Of a DNA stretch of 64,000 nt, positions 34,965 through 44,026 are shown in pieces. The stretch is from Mycolicibacterium aubagnense. Lineage in GTDB: Bacteria > Actinomycetota > Actinomycetes > Mycobacteriales > Mycobacteriaceae. The position numbers and the translations under genes are program-made. The notes beneath the pieces were generated by a model. It was not told where the DNA came from. It saw only the letters and a program-made list of their open reading frames with translations, and did not search any database. The DNA lies in contig NZ_AP022577.1 in the NCBI RefSeq assembly GCF_010730955.1, positions 5,642,001 to 5,706,000 of the forward strand, read 5' to 3'. Within the stretch, counting starts at the first letter, position 1; each line of letters starts with the position of its first letter.

Positions 34965-36472
34965 TGGCGCTCGGACGGGCGTACTCGGTGGCCATCCGCG
35001 GCCTCGACGGCGTGATGGTCGAAATCGAAGCGGACATCACCTCGGGGCTGCCGGGAGTGCACCTGGTCGGCTTGCCCGATGCGGCCCTGCAGGAGTCGCG
35101 AGACCGGGTCCGGGCCGCGATCACCAACTGCGGCAACACCTGGCCGATGTCACGGCTCACGCTCGGGCTGTCGCCGGCCACCCTGCCGAAAGGCGGGTCG
35201 ATGTACGACCTGGCGATCGCCGCGTCGGTGCTGTCGGCACATCTGAAGACGCATTGGGCACGGCTCGAGAAGACGGTCCTGCTGGGCGAACTGGCGCTCG
35301 ACGGGCGGGTGCGTCCGGTGAAGGGGGTCCTGCCTGCCGTCATGGCCGCCAAGCGTGAGGGTTGGCCGTCGGTGGTGGTGCCTGCCGAGAATCTGGCCGA
35401 AGCGAGCCTGGTCGACGGCATCGAGGTGTGGGGCGTACGGACGCTCGGCCAGCTGCAGGCGTGGCTCAACAGCAAGGCTGCGCTGGATGAGCGGGTCGAC
35501 GCGACAGCGCCGCCCGCCAGCGACAGCGTTGACCTCGCCGACGTGGTGGGGCAGACCCAGGCGCGGTGGGCGGTCGAGATCGCCGCCGCGGGTGCGCACC
35601 ACCTGATGCTCACGGGGCCGCCGGGCATCGGGAAGACCATGCTGGCGCAACGGCTTCCAGGGCTGTTGCCCGACCTGACCGAAGATGAGGCGTTGGAGGT
35701 CACCGCCATTCACTCGGTGGTGGGTCTGCTGACAGGTGATACGCCACTGATCACCCGGCCGCCGTTTGTCGCGCCGCACCACACGTCCACTGTGTCGGCG
35801 TTGGTCGGCGGCGGTTCGGGGATGGCACGGCCGGGCGCGATCAGCCGGTCGCATCGCGGCGTGTTGTTCCTGGACGAGTGCGCCGAGATCGGGGTGAGTG
35901 TCCTCGAAGCCCTCCGAACCCCGTTGGAGGAGGGCCAGATTCGGCTGGCCCGACGTGACGGCGTGGCGTGCTATCCCGCACGCTTCCAGCTGGTGCTCGC
36001 GGCCAATCCCTGCCCGTGCGCGCCGCCCAACCCACGGGACTGCGTGTGCCCGTCGGCCGACCGGCGCCGGTATCTGGGCAAGCTGTCGGGTCCGTTGATG
36101 GACCGAGTCGACCTGCGTGTCGACATGCACCCGGTGCTCGCCGGAGCCTTCGGCGACCACGGAGCGGAATCCACCAATGATGTCCGGGCTCGGGTCGCCG
36201 CGGCCCGGGCGGCCGCCGCTGAACGGTGGCAGATCGTCGGGGTCCGGACCAATGCGGAGGTTCCGGGGCCGGTGCTGCGCCGCAAATTCCGGCCCAGCCG
36301 GGACGCGATGGCACCGCTGCGCAAGTCGCTCGACTCCGGGCGGCTGAGCATCCGTGGCGTGGACAGAACACTCAGGGTCGCGTGGTCTTTGGCCGACCTG
36401 GCCGGCCGGGATTCCCCCAATCTCGATGATGTCAGCACAGCGTTGAGTTTCCGCGAAGGAGATGCGCGGTGA
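34964..36472 (+). CDS. ComM-like Mg-chelatase-type AAA ATPase (YifB)
   Basis: 502-residue AAA+ ATPase of the YifB/ComM family, which in Vibrio and Haemophilus acts as a branch-migration helicase during natural transformation. N-terminal Lon-like/ChlI domain (MALGRAYSVAIRGLDG, LPGVHLVGLPDAALQESRDRVRAA), Walker A GPPGIGKT, Walker B VLFLDECAE, and the Cys cluster NPCPCAPPNPRDCVC are present. The ATG at 34964 overlaps the yraN stop. dprA follows with a 4-nt overlap. Confidence 0.92.
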   Translation: MALGRAYSVAIRGLDGVMVEIEADITSGLPGVHLVGLPDAALQESRDRVRAAITNCGNTWPMSRLTLGLSPATLPKGGSMYDLAIAASVLSAHLKTHWARLEKTVLLGELALDGRVRPVKGVLPAVMAAKREGWPSVVVPAENLAEASLVDGIEVWGVRTLGQLQAWLNSKAALDERVDATAPPASDSVDLADVVGQTQARWAVEIAAAGAHHLMLTGPPGIGKTMLAQRLPGLLPDLTEDEALEVTAIHSVVGLLTGDTPLITRPPFVAPHHTSTVSALVGGGSGMARPGAISRSHRGVLFLDECAEIGVSVLEALRTPLEEGQIRLARRDGVACYPARFQLVLAANPCPCAPPNPRDCVCPSADRRRYLGKLSGPLMDRVDLRVDMHPVLAGAFGDHGAESTNDVRARVAAARAAAAERWQIVGVRTNAEVPGPVLRRKFRPSRDAMAPLRKSLDSGRLSIRGVDRTLRVAWSLADLAGRDSPNLDDVSTALSFREGDAR

Positions 36473-37602
36473 GTACCGACGATCTGGAGCGGCGTGCATG
36501 GGCATATCTGTCGCGGGTTGTCGAGCCGCCGTGTCCACGGCTGACGACACTGGTGGCCACGCGCGGTCCGGTCGAGGTGGCGGACATGATCCGAAATGGT
36601 CTGGAGGACAAGGACCTCACCGGGAGTGTCTCGGCTCGCCGCGAGGTCGATTGTGCGGCAAGAGATCTGGAAATTATGGACCGTCGGGGTGGCCGACTGA
36701 TCACTCCCGACGACGATGAGTGGCCGTACCTGGCGTTTGTCGCATTCGCGAACAGGGCGGTGATTGATCGGCCATCGGGCTACCCGCCCATGGTGCTGTG
36801 GGCTCTCGGCCCGGTTGCGCTCGACGCAGTTGCCGAACGGGCCGCCGCGATAGTTGGCACCAGGGCGTGCACGGCGTACGGCGAGCACGTCACCGCGGAG
36901 ATCGCGGCCGGTCTGGTCGAACGTGACACCGCGGTGGTGTCGGGCGGGGCCTATGGCATCGACGGGGCCGCGCACCGCGCGGTCCTGGCGTCAGACGGCG
37001 TCACCGTGGCCGTGCTGGCCGGGGGTGTCGACGTGCCGTACCCGTCCGGGCATTCGGCGCTGTTGCATCGGGTCGCCACCTCTGGGCTGCTGCTCAGTGA
37101 GTATCCGCCGGGGGAGCGGCCGACCAGGTACCGGTTCCTGACGCGAAACCGACTGGTGGCAGCGCTATCCGGCGCGACTGTGGTCGTCGAAGCGGGCCTG
37201 CGCAGCGGTGCGGCCAACACAGCGGCGTGGGCAAAGGCGATGGGCCGCACGGTGTGTGCGGTGCCGGGCCCGGTAACCTCGGCAGCCTCGGCAGGGTGCC
37301 ACGTCCTGTTGCGTAACGGCGCGACCCTGGTCGACCGGGCGGAGCAGGTGGTCGAATTGATCGGCCGGGTAGGCGAACTCGCCGACGAACCCCAGCATCC
37401 GGAGACGCCGCTGGACGACCTGACCCCTGATCAGCTTCAGGTGTACGAGGCGCTGCCGGCGCGCGGGTTCCGCAGCCTGGAGCAGATTTCGGTCGGGGCG
37501 GCCCTGCCTCCCGAACGCGTGCTCGGGCCGCTGGCCTTGCTGGAGGTCCATGGCTTGGTGGAGAAGCAGGACGGGCAGTGGCGGCTCAGGCGGGCGGGAT
37601 GA
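36469..37602 (+). CDS. dprA: DNA-processing protein DprA/Smf
   Basis: 377-residue DprA-like protein that binds single-stranded DNA and loads RecA in competent bacteria. The Rossmann-like core shows AAIVGTRACTAYGEHVTAEIAAGL, VVSGGAYGIDGAAHRAVL (the SGGAxGID motif) and VVEAGLRSGAANTAAWA, followed by a C-terminal winged helix (about residues 325-375: LPARGFRSLEQISVGAALPPERVLGPLALLEVHGLVE). The GTG start overlaps comM (GTGA). Its function in mycobacteria, not known to be naturally competent in general, is uncertain. Confidence 0.93.
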   Translation: MSTDDLERRAWAYLSRVVEPPCPRLTTLVATRGPVEVADMIRNGLEDKDLTGSVSARREVDCAARDLEIMDRRGGRLITPDDDEWPYLAFVAFANRAVIDRPSGYPPMVLWALGPVALDAVAERAAAIVGTRACTAYGEHVTAEIAAGLVERDTAVVSGGAYGIDGAAHRAVLASDGVTVAVLAGGVDVPYPSGHSALLHRVATSGLLLSEYPPGERPTRYRFLTRNRLVAALSGATVVVEAGLRSGAANTAAWAKAMGRTVCAVPGPVTSAASAGCHVLLRNGATLVDRAEQVVELIGRVGELADEPQHPETPLDDLTPDQLQVYEALPARGFRSLEQISVGAALPPERVLGPLALLEVHGLVEKQDGQWRLRRAG

Positions 37603-37625
37603 GGCGTGTCCGCTGTCGCGCGCGC

Positions 37626-38816
37626 CTAAGCGGCAATCAACTTGAGAGGCAGGCGTTCATGGCGGCGGATGATGTTGTTGATCGCCCATTTGGGCGTACC
37701 GGTCGGCTCTATCCGGTCCACGCGCTCGAGCAGCGCCCGCAACATCGCGGTTGTTTCCAAGCGTGCCAGGCCCTGTCCGGCACATGCGTGGGCACCGTGT
37801 CCGAAACCGACGTGGCGGCCGGCGTCACGTCGGATGTCGAAGACCGTTGGGTTTTCCCACTCGCGTTCGTCGCGGTTGGCGGAGGCATAGATCACCAGCA
37901 CTCGTGCGCCCGAAGGGATTCGTATTTCGGCGATTTCAGTCTGCTGCGCAGTGCACCGCGCAAAGGCACGCAGCGGTGGCTCGCAGCGGACGATCTCATT
38001 GACGGCGTTTGGCAGGAGGGCGGGTTCGTCCTTGAGCAGTTGCCACTGGTCGGGGTGGGTGGCGAAGAGACTCAACGCGTTGGCGATGGCGCTCATGGTG
38101 GTATCGATCGACGGGGCGATGTAGTCGACCAGCAGCGGCGGGCATTCGTGGTGCGCCAGTTTGCCTTCGTCCGCGGCGGCGAGCAGCTCATGTGCCATGC
38201 TGCCTTCGATGACGTTGCGCTCGCGAACGACGCGCCGGGCGAAGTGCAACATGCGCATGGTGTTGGGTACCGCTTTGATCGCCTGCCAGTTGAGCGGACC
38301 GAGTACATCAAATGTTGCTCCAGCCCAGGCAATCAGGTGATCGCGTTGATCGCGCGGCCAACCGATGAGATCGGGCACGACGGCCAACGGCAACGCGGCC
38401 GCGAGGTCGCTGACTCCGTCGATATCACCCTTGTCGAGCGCAGTTTCGACGACGCTGCGGGCCGTGTCATCGACGGTGTCACTGATGGCCCGCAGAGCGC
38501 GCGGCAGCATGCGGTGCGCGACGCGCTTGCGGCGTTGTTCGTGCTCGACACCGTCGCTGTTGAGCGTGGTGCCGCGCGACATTCGGTTGGTGATCGGATT
38601 GAGTGCCACACCGTGGCCCGATAGAAAGGTCTTGTCGTCGCGCAGCACCGTTTTGCACTCGGCATACCGTGGCACCGCATATGTCCGTTGCTTCGCCAGC
38701 CATACCACCGGGCCGAGGTCGCGCATTCTCTGGTAATGCGGGTAGGGGTCGGTGATGGCGTCGACAGAGTAGATGTCGGGTTCGTAGACAGGCAGGCCGG
38801 CAGGTGGGCGTCGCAT
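37626..38816 (-). CDS. Cytochrome P450 (meta-cleavage operon)
   Basis: 396-residue P450 with haem loop FGHGAHACAGQG (Cys345) and ExxR as EIVRCEPP (K-helix). The I-helix reads DYIAPSIDTTMSA, with Pro-Ser in place of the common Ala-Gly before the acid-Thr pair. It is the last gene of the minus-strand aromatic operon, 77 bp after the amidohydrolase, and presumably performs an early hydroxylation or demethylation. Redox partners are not encoded nearby. Confidence 0.9.
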   Translation of the reverse strand: MRRPPAGLPVYEPDIYSVDAITDPYPHYQRMRDLGPVVWLAKQRTYAVPRYAECKTVLRDDKTFLSGHGVALNPITNRMSRGTTLNSDGVEHEQRRKRVAHRMLPRALRAISDTVDDTARSVVETALDKGDIDGVSDLAAALPLAVVPDLIGWPRDQRDHLIAWAGATFDVLGPLNWQAIKAVPNTMRMLHFARRVVRERNVIEGSMAHELLAAADEGKLAHHECPPLLVDYIAPSIDTTMSAIANALSLFATHPDQWQLLKDEPALLPNAVNEIVRCEPPLRAFARCTAQQTEIAEIRIPSGARVLVIYASANRDEREWENPTVFDIRRDAGRHVGFGHGAHACAGQGLARLETTAMLRALLERVDRIEPTGTPKWAINNIIRRHERLPLKLIAA

Positions 38817-38893
38817 TGATGTTCCTCTCAGGACTTTGGCGATGGACGAGTGCGCGCGGAGCGTGCACTAGGACGGCGAAGGGTGGCTGTTGC

Positions 38894-39883
38894 TCACGGT
38901 CGGCGCTGAAGGAACTGTTCTGTGTTCGCGGACGTCACCGCCCGCCAGTCGATTTCGGGGTCGGCGTCGAGGGCGGCGATCTGTTGCCCCACGGCGAACG
39001 CTGGTGTCCAGCAGTAGTCGCTGCCGTAAAGGATGCGGTGTGACCCGACCACGTCCCGAAGCACGCTGGCCTGGGTCGGCAGTGGATGCCCGGCCGTGTC
39101 GAACCACATGCGCTGCAGCTGGGCGGCGGTCGTCAGGGGCCCTGGCGCATCGCCGTTGGGTGCCGGCCACAGGCCGCGGAACAGCTCGATCCGTGCGGCA
39201 AGAAGCGGCAGCGCGGCACCGCAGTGCGGAATCAGGAAGCGAATGTGCGGATAGCGACTCATGACACTCGCGAAAATCAGGTCGGTGATCGTCCGCGTCG
39301 TTTCGAACATGAACTCGAGCATCGGCGCGGGCCGGCCCAGCGTCGTGGCTTGCGCGTCCGGTGGCGACGTCGGATGGACGAAGACGATCGATTGCCGCTT
39401 GTCGAGGCATTTCCACAATGGGGCCAGCGAATCGTCGCCTAGGTAGCGCCCGCCGCTGTTGCTCATCAGTACTACCCCCGCCGCCCCATGAACATCCGTT
39501 GCGCGAATGGCTTCGTTGATGGCGGCATCGACGTCGGGGAGTGGCAGGGAGGCGAAGAAGGAGAAGCGCTCAGGGTGTGCGGCGACCGCGCGGGCTGCGA
39601 AGTCGTTGACGTGCCGCGCCAGTGCGGGGTCGTTGGCCGTACCGGCAAACGACACGCCGGGAGAGGAGAGCGACAGGATGGCGTGCCGAATCCCGTTGTC
39701 CTGCATCAGTGAAAGATGCTGTTCGGCACTCCAGGAAGGCCATTGCGGCATACCGTCGGGATGTTCGATGCCTGCAGCGATCGCGGCGTCGACGTATTCG
39801 TCGGTGAGGAAGTGGGCGTGGACGTCCACCAGGAGAGCGGACGACTGCCCGCCATCAGTGCGGGCGTCGGTGGTATTGCTCAT
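38894..39883 (-). CDS. Amidohydrolase family protein, ACMSD-like decarboxylase
   Basis: 329-residue metal-dependent hydrolase-fold protein: VDVHAHF (His-x-His) near residue 20, IVFVHPTSP, LIPHCGAALP and GSDYCWTP with the catalytic Asp. This arrangement matches amidohydrolase_2 proteins such as 2-amino-3-carboxymuconate semialdehyde decarboxylase and gamma-resorcylate decarboxylase, which remove CO2 from aromatic acids or ring-cleavage products. The ATG at 39883 is 5 nt from AGGAGG and overlaps the stop of the upstream small gene (TGATG), so translation is coupled. Confidence 0.85.
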   Translation of the reverse strand: MSNTTDARTDGGQSSALLVDVHAHFLTDEYVDAAIAAGIEHPDGMPQWPSWSAEQHLSLMQDNGIRHAILSLSSPGVSFAGTANDPALARHVNDFAARAVAAHPERFSFFASLPLPDVDAAINEAIRATDVHGAAGVVLMSNSGGRYLGDDSLAPLWKCLDKRQSIVFVHPTSPPDAQATTLGRPAPMLEFMFETTRTITDLIFASVMSRYPHIRFLIPHCGAALPLLAARIELFRGLWPAPNGDAPGPLTTAAQLQRMWFDTAGHPLPTQASVLRDVVGSHRILYGSDYCWTPAFAVGQQIAALDADPEIDWRAVTSANTEQFLQRRP

Positions 39884-40191
39884 CATCTCCTCCTTGAGAT
39901 CCCCGGAAATCGGCATCGTCCTACCTCAGCCGAGGGGCCATAACCGACGCGCAGTTGCCGGCCACTGAGCGAGCGTCGCCGCTCGGTGACAGACAAGGTC
40001 GCCACCGCGGCGCCGATCATCCACACGGCCAATTCGAGAGCCCGCCAATGGTGGTGTTCGACCCGATGACCGCCCCCGCGCAGCGCGAGAATCGCTGCGT
40101 GCGTGGGCAGTACGTTCCCGACGCTTGCCACGATGACCCAGCGGCGCCGGCGCACCAGCAGATGGCCCAGTTGGTAGAGGAAGGACGACAT
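39883..40191 (-). CDS. Small two-helix membrane protein, 102 aa
   Basis: Begins MSSFLYQLGHLLVRRRRWVIVASV and has two hydrophobic segments (about residues 19-38 and 53-71) with an Arg-rich tail (TERRRSLSGRQLRVG). I do not recognise a family. It fits tightly in the operon: 10 bp after the FAD monooxygenase stop, and its stop overlaps the amidohydrolase start. It may assist uptake or anchoring; alternatively it may be a worn-down gene. Its own ribosome site is weak. Confidence 0.5.
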   Translation of the reverse strand: MSSFLYQLGHLLVRRRRWVIVASVGNVLPTHAAILALRGGGHRVEHHHWRALELAVWMIGAAVATLSVTERRRSLSGRQLRVGYGPSAEVGRCRFPGISRRR

Positions 40192-40201
40192 GAGTGATCG
40201 C

Positions 40202-41767
40202 CTAACTGGTCTGGATGGGTGGGAGGGCGCCGCGTGCCCGAGCCGATGAGGTGAAACCCGGTATGGCCGCACACAGTTTCCACACGTCGTGGCCAGAGCA
40301 CATCACGGTTCGATCAGGCCGGATGACGGCAGCGGTCGCATGGCCGCGGCGTAGCCACCGGTCCAACTCACCTCCGGGTTCGGCGACATGAACGGCGACG
40401 CCGTGTTCCTGGAGCATGGCGAGTTGGAAAGCCAGGGGGCGTGTGGTGGTCACAAGCGCAAAGCTGTTGCCCAACAGCGTGTCCAGGCGCTGTCCGTCGG
40501 CCAATACCGGGTTGGGACACAGGGTTCCGGCAAGGTGGCGGGGTGTCCGGCTTTTGATGACCAATGCCGACTCGTGCAGCCGGGGGGTGGCGCCGTCGGT
40601 GAGTTTGTCGCGAACGCCGGGTATCAACCGCAGGCGCGGTGCAACGACGCGCCGCACCATGTTTCCGATATGCCCGCCGGCCGTCATTGCCCACCCCATG
40701 GCCAAGGCAAGGCCGATCATGCTGCGGGCGTGGGGCTTGCGTTCCTGTTCGTAGGTTGCCAGCAGTGCCTCGGGTAGCTCTCCGTTGATCACGCCGGCGA
40801 CTTTCCACGCCAGGTTCATCGCGTCGCGCAGGCCCGCTCCCATGCCTTGCCCGATGAATGGTGGAGTGAGGTGCGCGGCGTCACCGAGGAGGAACACATT
40901 GCGTTCCCGCCAGCGGTCGGCGATCTGTGCGCGAAAGGTGTACTCGGTGACACGTGCGAGCTCGAGGTGGTCGTCGGCGAAGTCGCCGACCCAGGAGGCG
41001 ACCAGGGGCCGTAGGGTCGCCATCGTGTTGAAGTCGGCCGCGGTTTCCGAAGGCAGCAGCCGAAATTCCCAGCGGTAGCGGTCGGGCCCGATACGCATGT
41101 AGGTCGCAGCCCGAACGGGATCGCACACCTGATGCACACCGTCCCACTGATCGAGTTCGGCCTCGGTGACCACGTCGGCGACCAGCCAGCGCTGCTCGAA
41201 ACGCAGGTCTTCCATGGCGGCACCGATGGCGGCTCGCACGATGCTGTTGGCTCCGTCGCAGCTCAGCACATAGCCGGCGTCGACGACGTGCTCTGTTCCG
41301 GTGGCACGGTCGGCGTAGGTCACCCGCACGCGGCCCGGTTCGTGCTGGGTGATGCCGGTGACCTCGGAATTGCCGCGCAGCTCCACATTCGGGCGCTTGG
41401 CCAGGTTGGCGCGCAGCAGCTCTTCCAGTACGGGCTGGTCGAACATGTTCGCCTGAGGGAAACCATGCCTGCTGCGGGCGGGGTCGCGGTCGAACTGTGC
41501 CAGCGTGTGGTGGTTCTGGTCGAGCAGGCGTAACCCGAGCGCGGGCCGGGACATGGCGGCGAACTCTTCGGCCACGCCGAGGCGGGCGAGGATGCGATGA
41601 ACCTCGTCATCGAGGTGTACTGCGCGTGGCTGGGGATAGACCGATTCCCAGCGGTCGAGAACCAGCGTCGGCACGCCGTAATCGGCGAGCAACGTCGCCG
41701 CGGTGACACCGGTCGGCCCCGCTCCGACGACGACAACCGGCACGGGTTTCGTTACAAGGTCTGGCAT
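40202..41767 (-). CDS. FAD-dependent aromatic hydroxylase (MhpA-like)
   Basis: 521-residue group A flavoprotein monooxygenase: FAD motif VVVVGAGPTGVTAATLLADYG (about residues 11-31), the second FAD/NADPH motif CDGANSIVR, and GDAAHLTPPFIGQGMGAGLRDAMNLAWK (GD motif). It resembles 3-(3-hydroxyphenyl)propionate hydroxylase, which adds an ortho hydroxyl to a phenol. In this operon it would produce the catechol cleaved by the VOC dioxygenase at 42834. CGAGGA precedes the ATG. Confidence 0.9.
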   Translation of the reverse strand: MPDLVTKPVPVVVVGAGPTGVTAATLLADYGVPTLVLDRWESVYPQPRAVHLDDEVHRILARLGVAEEFAAMSRPALGLRLLDQNHHTLAQFDRDPARSRHGFPQANMFDQPVLEELLRANLAKRPNVELRGNSEVTGITQHEPGRVRVTYADRATGTEHVVDAGYVLSCDGANSIVRAAIGAAMEDLRFEQRWLVADVVTEAELDQWDGVHQVCDPVRAATYMRIGPDRYRWEFRLLPSETAADFNTMATLRPLVASWVGDFADDHLELARVTEYTFRAQIADRWRERNVFLLGDAAHLTPPFIGQGMGAGLRDAMNLAWKVAGVINGELPEALLATYEQERKPHARSMIGLALAMGWAMTAGGHIGNMVRRVVAPRLRLIPGVRDKLTDGATPRLHESALVIKSRTPRHLAGTLCPNPVLADGQRLDTLLGNSFALVTTTRPLAFQLAMLQEHGVAVHVAEPGGELDRWLRRGHATAAVIRPDRTVMCSGHDVWKLCAAIPGFTSSARARGALPPIQTS

Positions 41768-41785
41768 TTTGGTCCTCGACTCAGA

Positions 41786-41893
41786 TCAGCCGCAGAGCGG
41801 ACATGTCGAGTTCGGCAGGCCCCGGTCGGCCAGTGGAATGCGCTCGATGGTGCCAAGATCGCCCGGCGTGGCATATCGGGGCCACAACAGGTA
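41786..41893 (-). pseudogene. Remnant of acyl-CoA synthetase N-terminus
   Basis: In the gap between the FAH gene and the FAD monooxygenase, one minus-strand frame reads LWPRYATPGDLGTIERIP then LADRGLPNSTCPLCG and stops. This resembles, from memory, the N-terminus of actinobacterial FadD-type acyl-CoA synthetases (LWPxYxTPxDLxxIExxPLADRGLPxSTY). It lacks a start and everything downstream, so it would be a deletion remnant left inside the operon. The homology needs a database search. Confidence 0.4.
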
Positions 41894-41898
41894 CGCGT

Positions 41899-42837
41899 TC
41901 ACGCATACCTCACCGAGGTGCGCTGGGTACCGAGGTCGATGGCGCCGTCGTCGGTAGCCACCGACAGTTCCACGACGTCCCCGTGCTGCAGATACTTGGG
42001 GTTGCCGGCCTGACGCGAGAAGAACGCCTTCCATTTGACCGCCGGCGGCAGCAGCGAACCGATGATCTCGAGAGGCTTGGGCGGCGCGCTCAAGGCCGTA
42101 CCCATAGGAGTGCCTGTCAAGACAAGGTCACCGGGATTGAGGTGCTGAAACCGGGCCAAGGACTGCAGTGCCTGTAGGGGTTTGTAGATCATGTCGCCAT
42201 CGACCAGCATGTTCTGGCGCACCTCGCCGCTCACCCGCAGTTCCAGTCTCAGGTCGCCGAACCGCTTGAGTTCGGCGGCCGTCAACAAGACCAGCGCCGG
42301 GCCGACCGGCGTGAACGTCGGGTACGACTTGGCTTCATAGAACTGCGTTTGCGGCAGCTGGATATCCCGGGCGGAGACATCGTTGGTGACGACCAGTCCG
42401 GCGACGTAGTCGGCGAGGTTCGCCTCGGTGACCTCGGTGCCGACGGGTAGCTCTCGACCGATGACCAGACCGATCTCCACCTCGTAGTCGAGAAACTTGA
42501 CGTGCTGCGGCTTGACGATGTCGTCGAACGGCCCACTGATGGAGCCGGAGGTTTTGCGAAAGAAGGTGAGCGGGATGGTCTTTGGGTCCATACCGGCGTC
42601 TTTGACATGCGAGGCGAAGTTGGTCATCTGGGCCACCACGCGGCAGGGAGCGGTCACGGGAGACGCGAGTTCGAGGCTGTCGACAGGCACCGCCTCGCCG
42701 CCGCGCGTCGCGGCATCGATGGCGGCCCGATCGGCGAGCAGTTCGCCGGTGGTCGTGGCCGACGTGTCGATTCGGACGGCGCCGGTGGTGGTCTGGACCC
42801 ACCACGCTTCGGCAGTGCGCAGGATGGAGATGGTCAT
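41899..42837 (-). CDS. Fumarylacetoacetate hydrolase family protein
   Basis: 312-residue FAH-fold enzyme. The metal-binding acids are in LDYEVEIGLVIGRELP (ExE) and VTNDVSARDIQL (Asp), with the C-terminal GDLVLTGTPMGTAL. Family members hydrolyse C-C bonds in, or hydrate/decarboxylate, meta-cleavage products (HpcE/MhpD-like). The ATG at 42837 overlaps the stop of the VOC dioxygenase by 4 nt, so this enzyme probably acts directly on the ring-cleavage product. Confidence 0.88.
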   Translation of the reverse strand: MTISILRTAEAWWVQTTTGAVRIDTSATTTGELLADRAAIDAATRGGEAVPVDSLELASPVTAPCRVVAQMTNFASHVKDAGMDPKTIPLTFFRKTSGSISGPFDDIVKPQHVKFLDYEVEIGLVIGRELPVGTEVTEANLADYVAGLVVTNDVSARDIQLPQTQFYEAKSYPTFTPVGPALVLLTAAELKRFGDLRLELRVSGEVRQNMLVDGDMIYKPLQALQSLARFQHLNPGDLVLTGTPMGTALSAPPKPLEIIGSLLPPAVKWKAFFSRQAGNPKYLQHGDVVELSVATDDGAIDLGTQRTSVRYA

Positions 42838-43964
42838 GAGTTCGCTACTTTCAGCAGGCCGATGAGGCGGTTGATATCGAATTCGTTGTGGCCTCGCAGG
42901 GCCGCGAGGATCGACTGCGCTTCGTGCGGTAGGGATTTCGGGTTGGTGCCGAGGAAATCCTTGCTCGCGGGCGGTCCCCACTGGGCCAGGCCCGAGGCGG
43001 TGAACGGTGCCCAACCCGGTTGCAGGGTCGAGTCGAACACGTCGCCATCGGTGAAGTGCTCGACCATGAAGCCATCAGGGTCACGCCAGTAGTCGAACAG
43101 CTGACTGCCCTGGATGTGGCGCCCGATTCCCCAGGACCGGAAATAGCCTTGCTCCGTGAGGTATTCGCCGCCGGCGGCCAACGCGTCGAGATCACACACC
43201 TGATAGGCCGAGTGCACGTAGCGGTTCTGTGGTCCGAGGGCCAGCGCCAGCGTGTGGTGATCAGCGGGCGTCGAACCACGGTCGCATCGAATGAAGCTCA
43301 TCGTCGGTCCCCGGCTGCGCTGGCCCGGGAAGTAGAGGAAGTCGCTGACGATCATGCCGAGGGTGTCGAGGTACCAGTTCAGCGTCTCGAGGTATTTCGT
43401 CGACTGCATGACAAGGTGACCGAGCCGTTGCACCGTGGTCGGCTCCCGACGCGGGCGTTGGGTGGCGTTGATGCGGTGAATTTCGTGTCCGATGTTGTAG
43501 CGATGTGGAGTCTGCGGCGGTAAGGGTTCGAGGGAGTGCAGTCCCGACACCACGTGCACCGGCACACCACTCGGGTCGATCAGATCGACTGCCATGCCGC
43601 CGATGGCTGCGGGCAGCGGCCTGGTCCGTGCACCGGTTGTGGTGGCCAGCCGCAGCAGGTCGGCCTCGTCGGCAGCGGCGAACGCGACTCCGAGGAACCT
43701 GCTCCGGCTTCCGCGGCGCACGATGACGCACGGCCCGGTCGAATCGCTGCCGCGCAGATGCAGTTCGTCGTCGGTTCGTAGCGAGGTGGCGAATCCGAAC
43801 GCGAGCGCGAACGCCTCAGCCCGCTGAAGGTCCGGTTTCTCGAATTCCAGCCAGGCGATATCAGCCACCTTGATGACGGGGTTGCGGGAGCGCCCGCAAT
43901 GCTCGCCTTTCACGGCGCCCCGCTCGCTGTGGAGTTCGTTATGCGCGCCGACCAGGTCGTTCAT
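42834..43964 (-). CDS. Catechol 2,3-dioxygenase-like VOC protein
   Basis: 376-residue two-domain extradiol dioxygenase. Likely metal ligands are the His in RLGHLVMQS, the His in PADHHTLALALG and the Glu in WRDPDGFMVEHFTDGD; the DPDGFMVEHF block is a typical VOC signature. It is the first gene of the operon. The ATG at 43964 has AGGGG at about -9. The product is longer than HsaC or BphC (about 300), with an N-terminal extension of about 35 residues and a C-terminal extension of about 60. Confidence 0.85.
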   Translation of the reverse strand: MNDLVGAHNELHSERGAVKGEHCGRSRNPVIKVADIAWLEFEKPDLQRAEAFALAFGFATSLRTDDELHLRGSDSTGPCVIVRRGSRSRFLGVAFAAADEADLLRLATTTGARTRPLPAAIGGMAVDLIDPSGVPVHVVSGLHSLEPLPPQTPHRYNIGHEIHRINATQRPRREPTTVQRLGHLVMQSTKYLETLNWYLDTLGMIVSDFLYFPGQRSRGPTMSFIRCDRGSTPADHHTLALALGPQNRYVHSAYQVCDLDALAAGGEYLTEQGYFRSWGIGRHIQGSQLFDYWRDPDGFMVEHFTDGDVFDSTLQPGWAPFTASGLAQWGPPASKDFLGTNPKSLPHEAQSILAALRGHNEFDINRLIGLLKVANS

Positions 43965-43982
43965 CCCTGACCCCTTTCGTTC

Positions 43983-43996
43983 TGACGAAATCGTCA
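43983..43996. promoter_or_regulatory. TetR operator A of meta-cleavage operon
   Basis: TGACGA-AA-TCGTCA, a perfect 6-bp dyad, preceded by GTTC. It lies 19 bp upstream of the VOC dioxygenase start. The motif recurs at 44027. Confidence 0.75.
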
Positions 43997-44026
43997 CATG
44001 CGACGTGATGATCAGTCAAGATGTTC

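Noticed and set aside
34965..37602. Natural competence locus
   Set aside because: comM-like and dprA are housekeeping genes in this position throughout mycobacteria; no comEA/comEC or pilus genes are present.
39883..40191. Fragment of an MMPL-type transporter
   Set aside because: The first 24 residues recall MMPL N-termini, but the rest does not continue the similarity, and the operon coupling suggests a gene in its own right.
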